Shown here piece after piece: positions 18,332-27,585 of a stretch of 64,000 bases of DNA; within the stretch, counting starts at the first letter, position 1; the number at the start of each line of letters is the position of its first letter. The DNA lies in assembly GCF_001280425.1 (NCBI RefSeq), contig NZ_LIUF01000001.1, positions 662,945-726,944 on the forward strand, given 5' to 3'. A program made the position numbers and the translations under genes. The notes under the pieces were generated by a model, which was not told the origin of the DNA, did not search any database, and saw only the letters and a list, made by a program, of their open reading frames with translations. Source of the DNA: Haloarcula rubripromontorii. Its GTDB lineage: Archaea; Halobacteriota; Halobacteria; Halobacteriales; Haloarculaceae.

Positions 18332-21115
18332 TCAGGCGTTCGCGACAGTTCGCAGGATGTCCGGCGCGTCGTCCAGCGCGTCGTCCAGCGCGTCCGCGTC
18401 GGGACCGCCACCCTGAGCGAAGTCCGGGGGGCCGCCGCCGCCGCCGCCGACGCGGCCGGCGAGTTCGCCGACGACCTCCCCGGCGTCGACATCGACGCCG
18501 TCGGGGACAGAGACGACGAACTGTGCGCCGTCGAGGCCCGATCCAAGCACCGCGATGTTGCCCTGCTCGACGACGGCGTTTGCCTGCGCTCGGAGTTCGT
18601 CCATGTCAGCGTCGATCCGCTGAACGACGGCAGTCGCCTCGCCCACGTCGACTTCCTCGCTGTCGCCGCCACCGCTGGCGCGGGCCTCCGCGAGCTGTTC
18701 TTTGAGCTGTTCGATTTCCTTGCCGCGGGCCTTCCACTCGTCGAAGAACCGCTCTGCGGTCTCCGGGACGGCATCGGGCGCGACGTCCAGCACGTCGGCG
18801 GCCTCGGTGAGCGCGTCCTCGGTGCGCTGGGTGGCCTCGATGGCGGCGTTGCCCGCCGCGAAGGTCAGCCGGATGACGCCGTCCTGAATTCGCTCGGTGT
18901 TCAGGAGCTTGACGGCCCCGATGTCGCCGGTGCGGGCGACGTGGGTGCCGCCACAGGCCTGCACGTCGTCGCCGACGGTGATGAGCCGGATCTGCTCGCC
19001 GGCCGGGATACCGCCCTGATAGAGGTCGAAGCCGTACCGTTCCTCGGCCTCGTTGCGGTCGGGCCACTCCTGTTTGACGGCGATATTATCCTGCACGATG
19101 TCGTTTGCGAGCCGCTCTATCTCCTTGACCTCCTCGCGGCTCACCGACTCGTAGTGGCGGATGTCGATACGGGCAGAGTCGGTCCCCTTCTGGGCCCCGG
19201 CCTGCCTGACGTGTTCGCCGAGCACTTGCCGGGCGCTGTGGATGACGATGTGGGTCGCCGTGTGGTGTTGCATCAGGCGCTGACGACGGGTGGCGTCGAC
19301 CTGCCCGCGGACGAACTCGCCCTTTCCGGGGTCGTCGTCGCAGGTATGGACGATGACGTCGCCGTACTGCTGGACATCGGTCACCTCGGCGGAGACGTCG
19401 TCGGTCGACAGTGTCCCCTCGTCCGGCGGTTGGCCGCCACCTTCCGGGTAGAACATCGTCTGGTCGAGCACCACGTCGTAGGTGTCGTCGTCGCGGTCGA
19501 ACACCTCAAGCACGACCGCCTCGAACTCGGTCCGCTGCTGGTCCTCGTAGTAGAGCCGGTCGGTCTCGGGCAGTTCTTCGAGTCGCTCCGCGTAGGGCGT
19601 CTCGGATTCCTCGGTCGCCGCGTCGCCGCCGCCGTGGCGCTGGGCGACGACCGCGTAGAAGTCATCGGGCACGTCGACCGCGACGCCCTTCTCGGCGGCG
19701 ATTTCCTCGACCATGTCCGGCTGGATGCCGTGGGAGTCGTACAGTTCGACCAGCTCTTCGGTCGGTATCGGCTCGCCCTTCTCGGCGTACTCCTCGGCCA
19801 GCTGCCGGACGCGCCGGCCACCGCGGTCCAGCGTCTCGCGGTACTTCTCGACCTCGGTGCGGACGATGTCGCGGATGGTGTCGCGGTTCTCGTAGTCGAG
19901 GCGCTCGGCCTGCATATCGACGAGTTCGTCCAGTGGCGCGTCGACGCCGACGCCGTCGACCAGCCGCTTCGTCCGGCGCAGCACCATCCGCGCGAGGTAG
20001 CCCGTCCCGACGTTCGAGGGGACGATGCCGTCGCCGAGCATATACGCGAGCGTCCGGCAGTGGTCGGCGATGGCGTAGATGTCCTCAAGCGGGGCCATCA
20101 GCTCGCGCAGTTCCTCGACGTCGACGCCGACCTCGGCGGCGATGGTGTCGCGCTCTGCCTCGATGTCCTCGGCCTCGTCGATGTCCATCCGGCCTGCGAG
20201 CTTCGCGGCCTCGTGGACGATACGCTCCTCCTCGTCGGTGAGTTTGATGCCGGCGTTGTCCTTGAGGAAGGCTATCATGTCGGGGTAGACCGCCTCGTAC
20301 ACCGTCGGTGTCCCCTGGCTCATCCAGGTCCACCGCTCCAGCCCGTAGCCGGTGTCGACGATGTAGGTGTCCATCGGCGAGTAGCGGTTGCCGTCTTTCA
20401 TCTCGTACTCGCCGTCGGGGTCCTGCTCCATCGACATGAACACGAGCGTGGCGAGTTCGGCCCCGCGGTAGATGACCTCGATGGCCGGGCCGGCGTTGCC
20501 GCCGCCGACCCATGGGTCCTCGATGTAGACGATTTCGTCCAGGTTCGCGCCCATCTCCTCGAACAGTTCGTCACAGAGCTGGACCGTTTCGTCTTTCCAG
20601 TACACCTCGCCCTCGTAGGCGTACTGCTCGGGGTCCTCAATGTCCTCGCGGGCGTTGAACGCGTGGTGGGCCATCATCTCGAAGGCCATCGTGTGCCGGC
20701 CCGTTTTCCCGACGTTGTCGATGTCCTGCATCCGGATGCAGGGCTGGCTGATACACAGCGGGTTCGCCGGCGGCGGCGTCGTCCCGGAGGTGACAAGCGG
20801 CTGGAAGTCGTAAATCGACGCCTGCGTCAACAGCACGTCGTCGCGCCAGCGGTTCGCCGCCACCGGGTACGGGTCGATGCGCTCGTGGTCGCGCTCCTCG
20901 AAGAAAGAGAGGAACGCCTCGCGCATCTCCGTCAGCGAGTGGGACTCGTCGAAGCCAGGGTTGTCGATGAAGTCGTACTCCGCACACGGCGGCTCGCCGC
21001 AGGTCTCACGCTCGATGCGGGACCAGAACATGTCGCCACAGGAGGCACACTCCTGGCGGTGGAAGCCCTCCTCCTCGAAGTAGTCGAGTTGGTAGGCCTC
21101 GTCGAGGTCGCTCAT
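18332..21115 (-). CDS. alaS: Alanyl-tRNA synthetase
   Basis: Charges tRNA-Ala with alanine. The 927-residue protein has the archaeal AlaRS layout: an N-terminal zinc region (CASCGDMF...), the class II core with [15 protein letters not shown] and a GLERWTWM motif, the editing domain with [17 protein letters not shown] and CGGTHV (the metal-binding editing Cys and His), and a C-terminal coiled coil and oligomerisation region with a Gly/Pro stretch (GGGGGPPDF). A box A-like GTTTTAGG on the minus strand at 21143-21150 precedes the ATG. Single-gene unit. Confidence 0.97.
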   Translation of the reverse strand: MSDLDEAYQLDYFEEEGFHRQECASCGDMFWSRIERETCGEPPCAEYDFIDNPGFDESHSLTEMREAFLSFFEERDHERIDPYPVAANRWRDDVLLTQASIYDFQPLVTSGTTPPPANPLCISQPCIRMQDIDNVGKTGRHTMAFEMMAHHAFNAREDIEDPEQYAYEGEVYWKDETVQLCDELFEEMGANLDEIVYIEDPWVGGGNAGPAIEVIYRGAELATLVFMSMEQDPDGEYEMKDGNRYSPMDTYIVDTGYGLERWTWMSQGTPTVYEAVYPDMIAFLKDNAGIKLTDEEERIVHEAAKLAGRMDIDEAEDIEAERDTIAAEVGVDVEELRELMAPLEDIYAIADHCRTLAYMLGDGIVPSNVGTGYLARMVLRRTKRLVDGVGVDAPLDELVDMQAERLDYENRDTIRDIVRTEVEKYRETLDRGGRRVRQLAEEYAEKGEPIPTEELVELYDSHGIQPDMVEEIAAEKGVAVDVPDDFYAVVAQRHGGGDAATEESETPYAERLEELPETDRLYYEDQQRTEFEAVVLEVFDRDDDTYDVVLDQTMFYPEGGGQPPDEGTLSTDDVSAEVTDVQQYGDVIVHTCDDDPGKGEFVRGQVDATRRQRLMQHHTATHIVIHSARQVLGEHVRQAGAQKGTDSARIDIRHYESVSREEVKEIERLANDIVQDNIAVKQEWPDRNEAEERYGFDLYQGGIPAGEQIRLITVGDDVQACGGTHVARTGDIGAVKLLNTERIQDGVIRLTFAAGNAAIEATQRTEDALTEAADVLDVAPDAVPETAERFFDEWKARGKEIEQLKEQLAEARASGGGDSEEVDVGEATAVVQRIDADMDELRAQANAVVEQGNIAVLGSGLDGAQFVVSVPDGVDVDAGEVVGELAGRVGGGGGGPPDFAQGGGPDADALDDALDDAPDILRTVANA

Positions 21116-21180
21116 TGGTGTTCAGTTGGCCCACGTTCGCCTAAAACTGTTCCGAAGGGGCCGGCAGTGTCCCCAGTCTG

Positions 21181-21813
21181 TCAGAGCGTGACTGAGGATT
21201 CCCCGGATAAGGTCTTCGGCACGACTACTTCCTCGGTTGTCATCCCGCCCGCCGGCGAAGTAATACGTAGCGTCGCAGTCTCACCTTCGGGCAGCGGTTC
21301 GCCGAACGTGGTAGCACCATTGATTTCCTGACTCTCGCCGAGATCAAGAGAGATCGTGAATCGGTCCTCAACGTCGTTTAACACCGGCTGAGAGCCGTCG
21401 TTGTCTTGAACCGTCGAGACGACAAACCGGCCATCAGGTTCACCCTGTGCACCGCCGGCCGCGAGCTGGTAGTACGACCCGCTCGGACCGATCCACTGAA
21501 CGGTCGTCTTGTCCAGGTCCACGTTCCCCGCACCCGGTGCCCGCTTGACCGTGATGTTCACCACGCCGACCTCACTGTTGCTGGTGAAGTGGTCACCGGT
21601 CATGCCGACGACCTGGATGCGGTTGGTCGTCGAGTCGCTGGACTGCTGGCCCGTCGCCTGCGCGGAACTCTGCAGGAACCCGGCAGTGTTGATGAGTACG
21701 CCAGCGGCGATTGCCGCGACCAGCACCATCGCGATAAACACGATCAGGGTGCCGATCCCGACCTGTCCGCGGTCCTCGCCCGTCCCCTCCGTAGATGGTC
21801 GTAAACGTTGCAT
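21181..21813 (-). CDS. Archaellin (archaeal flagellin)
   Basis: Structural subunit of the archaellum. The 210-residue protein has a class III (prepilin-like) signal peptide with the cleavage motif [18 protein letters not shown] near residue 18, followed by the conserved hydrophobic helix ending [13 protein letters not shown] and a beta-rich outer domain. The preprotein is expected to be cut by the peptidase PibD/FlaK. No other arl/fla or che genes lie nearby, so this is a separate archaellin locus; in Haloarcula such distant archaellin genes are known. Several NxT/NxS sites could be glycosylated. Confidence 0.85.
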   Translation of the reverse strand: MQRLRPSTEGTGEDRGQVGIGTLIVFIAMVLVAAIAAGVLINTAGFLQSSAQATGQQSSDSTTNRIQVVGMTGDHFTSNSEVGVVNITVKRAPGAGNVDLDKTTVQWIGPSGSYYQLAAGGAQGEPDGRFVVSTVQDNDGSQPVLNDVEDRFTISLDLGESQEINGATTFGEPLPEGETATLRITSPAGGMTTEEVVVPKTLSGESSVTL

Positions 21814-21842
21814 TTCAGTTGTTGATACTCTTATGTAGCTTT

Positions 21843-21852
21843 CATAATAAAC
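21843..21852 (-). promoter_or_regulatory. Box A of the archaellin gene
   Basis: GTTTATTATG on the minus strand lies about 34 nt before the ATG at 21813, giving a leader of a few nucleotides. The flanking 21814-21880 region is AT-rich. Confidence 0.55.
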
Positions 21853-21905
21853 TTCACCGACCAGTTATCAGGTGTGAAAAATTGGAGACTCTCGGTACGA
21901 GACCC

Positions 21906-22883
21906 TTACTCGCCCTGCGCAAGCGAGGCCAGCATCGCTTCGAGTTGGACGCGCTCGTTCGCGCCGCGGGTGATCCGATAATCAGTTTCGCCGATGCGTT
22001 CGAGTACCCGGACGGCTGCGTCGTCGTCGATGTCGAACTCCCAGATAGAGCGGTGCAGTTGGTCGATGATGTCGCCGCCCGCGATACCCTCCTCTGTCAG
22101 TAGTCTATCAAGGGTTGCCCGCGAGGCAGTGAAGTCGCCGTCCAGCGCCGACTGGACCATCTCCCGGATCTCCTCGGGCCGGGCCGTCGAGGTGATGGCG
22201 TACACCGCCGACTCGTCGACCGTGTCGCCGCTGACCGAGGCGGCCTGCAGGCCGTTGATGGCCTTGCGCATGTCCCCGTCGGCGGCGTAGACGAGCGCGT
22301 CGAGTCCGTCTTCGGTCAGTTCGATGTCCTCTTGGGCGGCGATATTTCGGATTTCCTCAGCCACGGCGTCATCGGCCAGCGGCGAGAAGCGGAAGACGGC
22401 ACATCGCGACTGAATTGGGTCGATGATCTGGCTGGAGTAGTTACACGAGAGAATGAAGCGAACGTTGTTCGAGAACTGCTCCATCGTCCGGCGCAGCGCC
22501 GACTGGGCGTCGCTTGTCAGGGCGTCGGCCTCGTCGAGAAAAATGATACGGTACTCGACGCCGCCGAAGCTCGTCCGGGCGAAGTTCTTGATGCGGTCCC
22601 GGACCACGTCGATACCGCGCTCGTCGGAGGCGTTCAGTTCGAGGAAGTGCTCGCGCCAGTCGTCGCCGTACAGCTCACGGGCGATAGCCGTCGCACACGT
22701 CGTCTTGCCCGTCCCTGCCGGCCCGGAAAACAGCATGTGGCTCAGGTCGTTACGCGAGACGTAGCTCTTGAGCCGCCCAACGATGTTCTCGTGGCCCATC
22801 ACGTCGTCGAGCGTCTGCGGGCGGTACTTCTCGATCCAGACCTCCTCGCGTCCCGCCCGCGACTCGGACTCGGCCTCACTCAT
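21906..22883 (-). CDS. rfcS: Replication factor C small subunit
   Basis: AAA+ clamp loader subunit that helps place PCNA on primed DNA. At 325 residues it matches archaeal RfcS. The Walker [17 protein letters not shown], Walker [12 protein letters not shown], sensor 1 [14 protein letters not shown] and the SRC arginine-finger motif (QSRCAVFRF) are all present, followed by the lid and the helical collar. No intein is inserted, although inteins are common in this gene in haloarchaea. An upstream minus-strand GAGTTAAG near 22909-22916 is a possible box A. Confidence 0.96.
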   Translation of the reverse strand: MSEAESESRAGREEVWIEKYRPQTLDDVMGHENIVGRLKSYVSRNDLSHMLFSGPAGTGKTTCATAIARELYGDDWREHFLELNASDERGIDVVRDRIKNFARTSFGGVEYRIIFLDEADALTSDAQSALRRTMEQFSNNVRFILSCNYSSQIIDPIQSRCAVFRFSPLADDAVAEEIRNIAAQEDIELTEDGLDALVYAADGDMRKAINGLQAASVSGDTVDESAVYAITSTARPEEIREMVQSALDGDFTASRATLDRLLTEEGIAGGDIIDQLHRSIWEFDIDDDAAVRVLERIGETDYRITRGANERVQLEAMLASLAQGE

Positions 22884-23069
22884 GGGCGAATCGAGGCGTG
22901 GCCCGGTCTTAACTCTTACAAACTAAGCCCTGCCGAGTGAACGACCGCCTCCGCGAGAGTTCTCGCGCTTTCGTGGAAGCGAAAGAGCGCCGTGCGCTTA
23001 TTGTGGTCGGCAATCTCGAAGGTAGCGAGAGTCGACAGTCTCAGGTGTGTCGGCCAAGTACGGCCGGGC

Positions 23070-23270
23070 ATGCACGTCACCGTCGAGATTGCCGGCGAAG
23101 ACACCCACGAACTTGAGGTGGACGCGGACGCGACATACGGCGACCTGCTCGCACCGGTCGACCTGAACCCCCACGAGGTGTCGGTTCTCGTCGACGGCGA
23201 ACACGTGCCGACTGACCAGCCCGTCACGGCCGACCACGTTCGGGTCGTGCGTCTCATCAAAGGCGGATAA
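23070..23270 (+). CDS. samp2: Ubiquitin-like small archaeal modifier protein SAMP2
   Basis: A 66-residue beta-grasp protein ending in LIKGG. The di-glycine terminus is used both for attachment to lysines of target proteins (sampylation) and for sulfur transfer in tRNA thiolation, after activation by UbaA. The N terminus MHVTVEIAGEDTHELEVD and the PHEVSVLVDGEHVPTD region match Haloferax SAMP2 as I remember it. The ATG at 23070 gives the known family length. It is followed 29 nt later by a GNAT acetyltransferase gene in the same direction. UbaA is not in the window. Confidence 0.9.
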   Translation: MHVTVEIAGEDTHELEVDADATYGDLLAPVDLNPHEVSVLVDGEHVPTDQPVTADHVRVVRLIKGG

Positions 23271-23299
23271 GGCGTTGAACAGTAGCTTCCAGCACAGCG

Positions 23300-23683
23300 A
23301 TGCACGTCCGTACAGCACACCCCGACGAAGTGCCCGCCGTGATGAACGTCCTCGACGGGGCAGTCCTCTCAATCGCCGTGGAAACCGTGCGAGCGGGTGC
23401 TGAAGACGGCGGGACACTCGTCGCAACGTCCGGTGACAGCGAGACGGATGGGCGCGTTCTCGGCGCACTCGTAGTTGATGGGACCCATATCGAAGCCATT
23501 GCCGTCCGGCGGCGTCGGCGCGGACAGGGTATCGGAACGGCGCTCGTCGAGGCAGCGCTCGACCGGCGGGGCCGGGTTACCGCCGAGTTCGACGCGGACG
23601 TGCGACCGTTCTACGAGCAACTCGAGTTCGACATAGAGCCTCTCGACAGCGAATCCGACCGATTTCGCGGGGTCCGCGAGTAG
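23300..23683 (+). CDS. GNAT-family N-acetyltransferase
   Basis: A 127-residue GCN5-related acetyltransferase. The acetyl-CoA pyrophosphate loop is visible as AVRRRRRGQGIGTALVEAAL (R/Q-x-x-G-x-G/A) near residue 70, followed by the usual FYEQLEFDIE end. The substrate could be a small molecule or a protein lysine. It sits directly behind SAMP2 on the same strand with 29 nt between, so a common transcript is likely. A functional link between lysine acetylation and sampylation is attractive but is inference. Confidence 0.8.
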   Translation: MHVRTAHPDEVPAVMNVLDGAVLSIAVETVRAGAEDGGTLVATSGDSETDGRVLGALVVDGTHIEAIAVRRRRRGQGIGTALVEAALDRRGRVTAEFDADVRPFYEQLEFDIEPLDSESDRFRGVRE

Positions 23684-23694
23684 CCCCGTCGGAA

Positions 23695-24147
23695 TCAGTT
23701 CTGCCGGCCTGTCAGTTCTTCAATAGCCAGTTCGTACAGCGTCACGTCCATCTCGTCGGTCGGCTCGTCGAACACCCGAATGGGCGCGTAGCGCTCGTTT
23801 ATTTCGACGGCCTCGTAGGCTGGGTCGCCGTCGGGAATGGCCGTTATCGGTCCCCGGGCGACAATGCTCCAGCCGGTCCACGACTCCGCGTCCGGCGTCG
23901 CCGCCGTCTCGGTAACGACATACGTCGCCGTTTCAGTGGCGTCGAGGTACGCCGACTTCTCGCTCTCGCTCGTCTCGCCCAGACGGAAGTACAGCGATCC
24001 GCCCTCGTAATGGTGAAACACCGGGAAGGCGTACGCGTCGTCGCCGTCTGCCAGCGCGAGCACGCCGCTCTCGCTCGCGGTGAGACGGTCGCGGACGGCG
24101 TCGTCGGGCATCCCCTTTGTGTAGGCGAACGCGATATCGGTGTCCAT
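23695..24147 (-). CDS. Pyridoxamine 5'-phosphate oxidase-like FMN-binding protein
   Basis: A split-barrel flavin-binding protein of about 150 residues. The N-terminal helix (DDAVRDRLTASESGVLALADGDDAYAFPVF) and the strand with GGSLYFRLGETSESEKSAYLDA resemble the haloarchaeal PNPOx-like group that binds FMN, F420 or haem. The true reaction is unknown; it is too short and lacks the substrate residues of real PdxH. ATG 24147 is preferred over 24162. Next on this strand upstream is a phosphohexomutase, with 24 nt between. Confidence 0.75.
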   Translation of the reverse strand: MDTDIAFAYTKGMPDDAVRDRLTASESGVLALADGDDAYAFPVFHHYEGGSLYFRLGETSESEKSAYLDATETATYVVTETAATPDAESWTGWSIVARGPITAIPDGDPAYEAVEINERYAPIRVFDEPTDEMDVTLYELAIEELTGRQN

Positions 24148-24171
24148 AGGCCGACGACGCACGCTGTGGGC

Positions 24172-25569
24172 TTAAACGAGGGGTTCGACCAGCTCCCGAC
24201 CGGCATCGAGCAGTTCGTCGACGCGGGCGTCGCTGCCGGCCTCAGCGTAGACACGGAGCTTCGGCTCTGTGCCCGAGGGCCGGACTAGCACCCACGTCCC
24301 GTCTTCGAGCCGAATCTTGAACCCGTCGACAGTGTTGATACCGTCGACAGCGGCCCCTGCCAGCGCGTCTGGAAGTGCGGTTTCGAGGTCGTCGAGGACG
24401 GCCTCCTTCCGGTCGTCGGGGCAGTCAACGCTGATGCGGTCCTGGTGGATTTCGCCGTGTTCGTCCAGCAGTCGGTCGACACGAGCGTCAAGTGGTTCCT
24501 CGCGCTCGGCGGCAGCGGCGACCAGCGCCACCAGCACGCCGTCCTTGTTCCGCAGGTGGTCCGGCAGGCCGAAACCGCCCGATTCCTCGCCGCCGAACAG
24601 CGCGTCGTGGTCGGCCATCGCCTCGGCGACCCACTTGAAGCCGACAGCGACCTCGTGGACGGCCTGCCCGTGGGCCTCGGCGACGCGATCGACGATGCTC
24701 GACGTGGAGACCGTCCGGACCACGTCGCCGGCGGCGTCTTCGAGCAGGAAGTCGTACATCGCGGCGAAGAACAGATTGGGGTCGAGGTAGCCCCGCTCCG
24801 GCGTGACGACGCCGATGCGGTCGGCGTCGCCGTCGTTGATAATCCCCAGTGCGGCGTCGCCGTCACAGACGTGTTCGACGAGTCCCTCGGCGTTCTCCGC
24901 CGACGGTTCGGGTGAGCCACCGCCGAACTCGGGGTCTTGCTCGCAGTTGAGCCGGGTCACGTCAGCGCCGGCAGCTTCGAGCAGGGCGTCGGTAACGCCG
25001 CGGCCGCTGCCGTACAGCGCGTCGTAGGCGACCGGCAGGCCGTCGAGGTCGGTGTCGACGTAGTCCAGCGCGTGCTCGTGGAACGGAGTGATGAGGTCGT
25101 CCTCCGTTCGCTCACCCCACTCGGCTTCGGGGAGCGGGTCGAGGACGGCGAGGTTCTCCTCGAAGGCAGCCGTCCAGTCGGGCAGCGCCGGCGAGCCGTC
25201 GCCGGGGATGAACTTCACGCCGTTGTACTCCGGCGGGTTGTGGCTGGCCGTGATCTGAAGTGCCCCGGCCAGATCGCGGTCTTTCACCGTCCAGGCAAGG
25301 ATTGGTGTCGGCGTGTCTCGGTCCGGCAAGAGCACGTCGAACCCGTTGGCGCGCAGGACGTGTGCGAGTTCGTCGGCGAACCCGGGCGAGGTCTCGCGGG
25401 CGTCGTATCCGATGGCGACGGTCCCGGTCTCCCCGCGCTCGGCGAGCGTCGTGGCGACGGCCTGGCCGACCATCCGGACCCGCGGCTCCGTGAACACGTC
25501 CAGCGTCGCCCGCCAGCCGTCCGTCCCGAAGGCGATTGCACCTGCGTCGGCATCCGCGTCGTTGTCCAT
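24172..25569 (-). CDS. Phosphoglucomutase/phosphomannomutase family enzyme
   Basis: Alpha-D-phosphohexomutase of 465 residues, interconverting C1 and C6 phosphates of a hexose. The phosphoserine loop ITASHNPPEYNGVKF, the metal loop DGDADRIGVV, the sugar-binding GGEESGGFGLP and the phosphate-binding VRPSGTEPKLRVYAEA are all complete, so it should be active. The ATG at 25569 (MDNDADADAGAIAFGTDGWRA) is used, as the longer frame has no conserved character. A second mutase of the same superfamily lies at 28571-29887; GEESGG and the sequence suggest glucose or mannose specificity here, but assays would decide. Confidence 0.9.
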   Translation of the reverse strand: MDNDADADAGAIAFGTDGWRATLDVFTEPRVRMVGQAVATTLAERGETGTVAIGYDARETSPGFADELAHVLRANGFDVLLPDRDTPTPILAWTVKDRDLAGALQITASHNPPEYNGVKFIPGDGSPALPDWTAAFEENLAVLDPLPEAEWGERTEDDLITPFHEHALDYVDTDLDGLPVAYDALYGSGRGVTDALLEAAGADVTRLNCEQDPEFGGGSPEPSAENAEGLVEHVCDGDAALGIINDGDADRIGVVTPERGYLDPNLFFAAMYDFLLEDAAGDVVRTVSTSSIVDRVAEAHGQAVHEVAVGFKWVAEAMADHDALFGGEESGGFGLPDHLRNKDGVLVALVAAAAEREEPLDARVDRLLDEHGEIHQDRISVDCPDDRKEAVLDDLETALPDALAGAAVDGINTVDGFKIRLEDGTWVLVRPSGTEPKLRVYAEAGSDARVDELLDAGRELVEPLV

Positions 25570-25752
25570 AGCCCGCGGTTCTCGGCCCCCCGACAAAAAG
25601 TCACGCCTCATCGGCGAGCTGTCACGTTGCGGTCCCGGGCGGACGGGTTCAGGTACCAGCACCCGGGACGGTCGAGCGAACCGAGGACGGCTTCGAGTAC
25701 GGCACCCGGGACGGCGACGCCGGTCGACGAGTCGAACCGTCGTGGCGGCCGC

Positions 25753-26037
25753 TCAGATATCGAAGTCCGCTTCGGCGTCGCTGGATTCGACGAGTCGTTC
25801 CTTCTCCGCTCTGGAGTACTGCTTGATCTCGTATTCACGGCTCATTGCGTCGGACTGTGAGTCAAACGACTCGACGTGGATCAGTTCGACCGGCGTTCGG
25901 CCGCGCGTGTACTTCGCGCCGTCGCCGGCGTCGTGCTCGCGGACGCGGCGTTCCACATCGGTCGTGTAGCCGGTGTAAAACGTGTTGTCGCTACAACGGA
26001 GGACGTACACGTGGTAAGGGCTCCGCGCGGTAGTCAT
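25753..26037 (-). CDS. GIY-YIG nuclease superfamily protein (YhbQ-like)
   Basis: A 94-residue single-domain GIY-YIG protein. The motif reads HVYVLRCSDNTFYTGYTTDVERRVREH, with YVL and YTG as the GIY and YIG tyrosines and the catalytic Arg following. The Glu in REYEIKQYSRAEKERLV fits the metal-binding position. Such stand-alone proteins are suspected structure-specific nucleases, with no clear pathway. The ATG at 26037 follows directly after the motif-proximal start. Upstream on the same strand is a DUF7563 protein gene. Confidence 0.85.
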   Translation of the reverse strand: MTTARSPYHVYVLRCSDNTFYTGYTTDVERRVREHDAGDGAKYTRGRTPVELIHVESFDSQSDAMSREYEIKQYSRAEKERLVESSDAEADFDI

Positions 26038-26064
26038 CGCACGATGCTGGTGGCCCAGTGGGCC

Positions 26065-26214
26065 TCACACTTGTTGGGCGCGCTCTCTCGATACCTCGGC
26101 AATGCCAGCGTTTGCCGAGCAGTTGGGACACGCCCGGATGTGTCCGCGTTCATCCGCGAACACTCGGGCGAACTGGTCTGAGACGTGCGCGCCGCAATGA
26201 TCACATTCAGGCAT
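26065..26214 (-). CDS. DUF7563-type zinc micro-protein (49 aa)
   Basis: A 49-residue protein, MPECDHCGAHVSDQFARVFAD at its start, with a second knuckle RACPNCSANAG. The two CxxC pairs should hold one zinc ion. It is a paralogue of the gene at 29994-30152: both begin MPEC..CG and share YARVF/FARVF. A leaderless promoter is predicted from CGTATACGC at 26242-26250. It lies 27 nt before the GIY-YIG gene on the same strand and could share its transcript. Function unknown. Confidence 0.75.
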   Translation of the reverse strand: MPECDHCGAHVSDQFARVFADERGHIRACPNCSANAGIAEVSRERAQQV

Positions 26215-26241
26215 CGTGTTCGTCGGCGACACCACCGCCGA

Positions 26242-26250
26242 CGTATACGC
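26242..26250 (-). promoter_or_regulatory. Probable box A of the DUF7563 gene
   Basis: CGTATACGC, palindromic, lies about 30 nt upstream of the ATG at 26214 on the minus strand. Confidence 0.4.
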
Positions 26251-26277
26251 GTACGCGCGTTACTCTCATAGCTCTTT

Positions 26278-26293
26278 ACCCAAATACTTGGGT
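26278..26293. repeat. Inverted repeat ACCCAA-N4-TTGGGT
   Basis: Perfect 6-nt arms around ATAC, about 65-80 nt upstream of the DUF7563 start and about 25 nt past the larB stop. It may be an operator or a transcript-end hairpin of larB. Confidence 0.45.
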
Positions 26294-26316
26294 ATGCCCG
26301 CGGTCGGAGAGGGTTG

Positions 26317-27081
26317 CTAGTCCCGTGCATCGTCGAGCTGTCTGGCGATTAGGCCGGCTTGCGTGCCGGCGGTGAAGCCGGCGTCGATGTTCACGACGGA
26401 GAGGGCGGTACAGGACTGGAGCAACCCAGAAAGAGCCGCCTCACCCTCGCCGCCGTGGCCGTAGCCGGTCGAGACAGGTAAACCGATGATTGGCACGTCG
26501 ACGAGACCGGCGACAACCGTCGGAAGCGCACCTTCGCGGCCCGCCGCGATGATGAGAACATCCTGGTCTCGGAGGCCATCGACCGCGTCTATCGTCCGAG
26601 CAAGGCTCGCAACGCCGACATCGTCGATACGGGTCACGGTGGCCCCCATCTCCTCGGCGATGAGCGCGGCCTCACCGGCCGGCACAGCGTCAGACGTCCC
26701 GGCAGTGACGATACCCACTGACGCGTCCAGCGACGGGCGTTCGAACGCCGGCGTTGTCGCCACCAGCCAGTTCGAGCGGTCGTCCCAGCGAACTGTCGCG
26801 TCCGGGGCGGTCTCGTCCAGTCGCTCCCGGACGGTCGTTGCAGTTGCTGCGTCGAGCCGCGTCACGATAGCCCGCTCCGTCGTCTCGATGGCTGTCGCCG
26901 CCAGCTCCGCCACTTCCGTCGGCGTTTTCCCGTCCGCGAGGACAGCTTCGGGGACGCCGGCACGGTTCTCCCGGGCGGCGTCGAACCGACCGGCCCCACT
27001 GGTCGCGTAGCCCGCAAGCGCCGCCTCGGCTTCTGCCGGGGAGAGGTCGCCCGCCGCAACCGAATCGAGTATCTCGCGCAT
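26317..27081 (-). CDS. larB: Nickel pincer cofactor biosynthesis protein LarB
   Basis: LarB carboxylates and hydrolyses nicotinic acid adenine dinucleotide in the first step of nickel pincer cofactor synthesis. The 254-residue protein has a PurE-like C-terminal domain: VGIVTAGTSDAVPAGEAALIAEEMG, VLIIAAGREGALPTVVAGL and a PIIGLPVSTGYGHGGEGEAAL loop, which is typical of LarB. The N-terminal helical part (MREILDSVAAGDLSPAEAEAAL) is also standard. LarC, LarE and LarA are not in the window. An in-frame start at 27090 would add three residues. Confidence 0.88.
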   Translation of the reverse strand: MREILDSVAAGDLSPAEAEAALAGYATSGAGRFDAARENRAGVPEAVLADGKTPTEVAELAATAIETTERAIVTRLDAATATTVRERLDETAPDATVRWDDRSNWLVATTPAFERPSLDASVGIVTAGTSDAVPAGEAALIAEEMGATVTRIDDVGVASLARTIDAVDGLRDQDVLIIAAGREGALPTVVAGLVDVPIIGLPVSTGYGHGGEGEAALSGLLQSCTALSVVNIDAGFTAGTQAGLIARQLDDARD

Positions 27082-27335
27082 AGGACCCATTCGGGGATAC
27101 GACCACTCCTATCCGTCGGTCCAGGTCGGCGTCTCGGCACAATCAGGGTCGAACCTGTGGGAGCGCGCGTGAGCGACGCTCGGCCGGCGTAACGCGACAA
27201 TAGCCGTCTGGAGCAGGTCAAAAGGCGTATTCTGACGGAGTTAGTCGGACACAATTGTGGATTTATAAGGGGTTATGTGTCGTATAATGCCTCAAACTGC
27301 CGGTAATAGGGTCGAGAGCGAACTAATTGGAGAAA

Positions 27336-27344
27336 GTATATAAG
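27336..27344 (+). promoter_or_regulatory. Strong box A of the DUF1931 gene
   Basis: GTATATAAG preceded by the purine-rich GGAGAAA (BRE-like). It lies about 30 nt before the ATG at 27370. A second AT box, GATTTATAAGG, is at 27259-27269. The match suggests high expression. Confidence 0.7.
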
Positions 27345-27369
27345 TAACCCCCGTCGATACCTCGTCTGT

Positions 27370-27537
27370 ATGGCAGACCTAATCGTCAAAGCCGCCGTTA
27401 AGGAAGAGCTCAACGACATGAACGTAGCGTCCGACTTCTACGACGCACTCGACGAGGAAGTCGAAGAGCTGCTTCAGGACGCAGCCCGACGAGCCGACGA
27501 GAACGACCGGAAGACGGTCCAGCCGCGCGACCTGTAA
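27370..27537 (+). CDS. DUF1931 histone-fold protein (55 aa)
   Basis: A 55-residue protein starting MADLIVKAAVKEELNDMNVA and ending DRKTVQPRDL, which matches the DUF1931 family of small histone-fold proteins. The middle helix has FYDALDEEVEELLQDAARRA, and the RKTVQPRD end corresponds to the loop and last helix of archaeal histones. It should form dimers; DNA binding is doubtful as the surface is acidic. The strong promoter and following poly-T run suggest an abundant short mRNA. Confidence 0.85.
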   Translation: MADLIVKAAVKEELNDMNVASDFYDALDEEVEELLQDAARRADENDRKTVQPRDL

Positions 27538-27556
27538 GGTCGTTTCAAGCAGCGTA

Positions 27557-27563
27557 TTTTTTT
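27557..27563 (+). terminator. Poly-T terminator after the DUF1931 gene
   Basis: Seven consecutive T residues begin 20 nt after the TAA. Archaeal RNA polymerase stops at such T runs without needing a hairpin, so this probably ends the short DUF1931 mRNA ahead of the convergent rpiA. Confidence 0.6.
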
Positions 27564-27585
27564 GCGACCAGCTGACCAGCGGCAG

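Noticed and set aside
18218-21331. A 1037-residue plus-strand open frame opposite alaS
   Set aside because: It is the antisense shadow of alaS, produced by high GC; the minus-strand protein has all AlaRS motifs.
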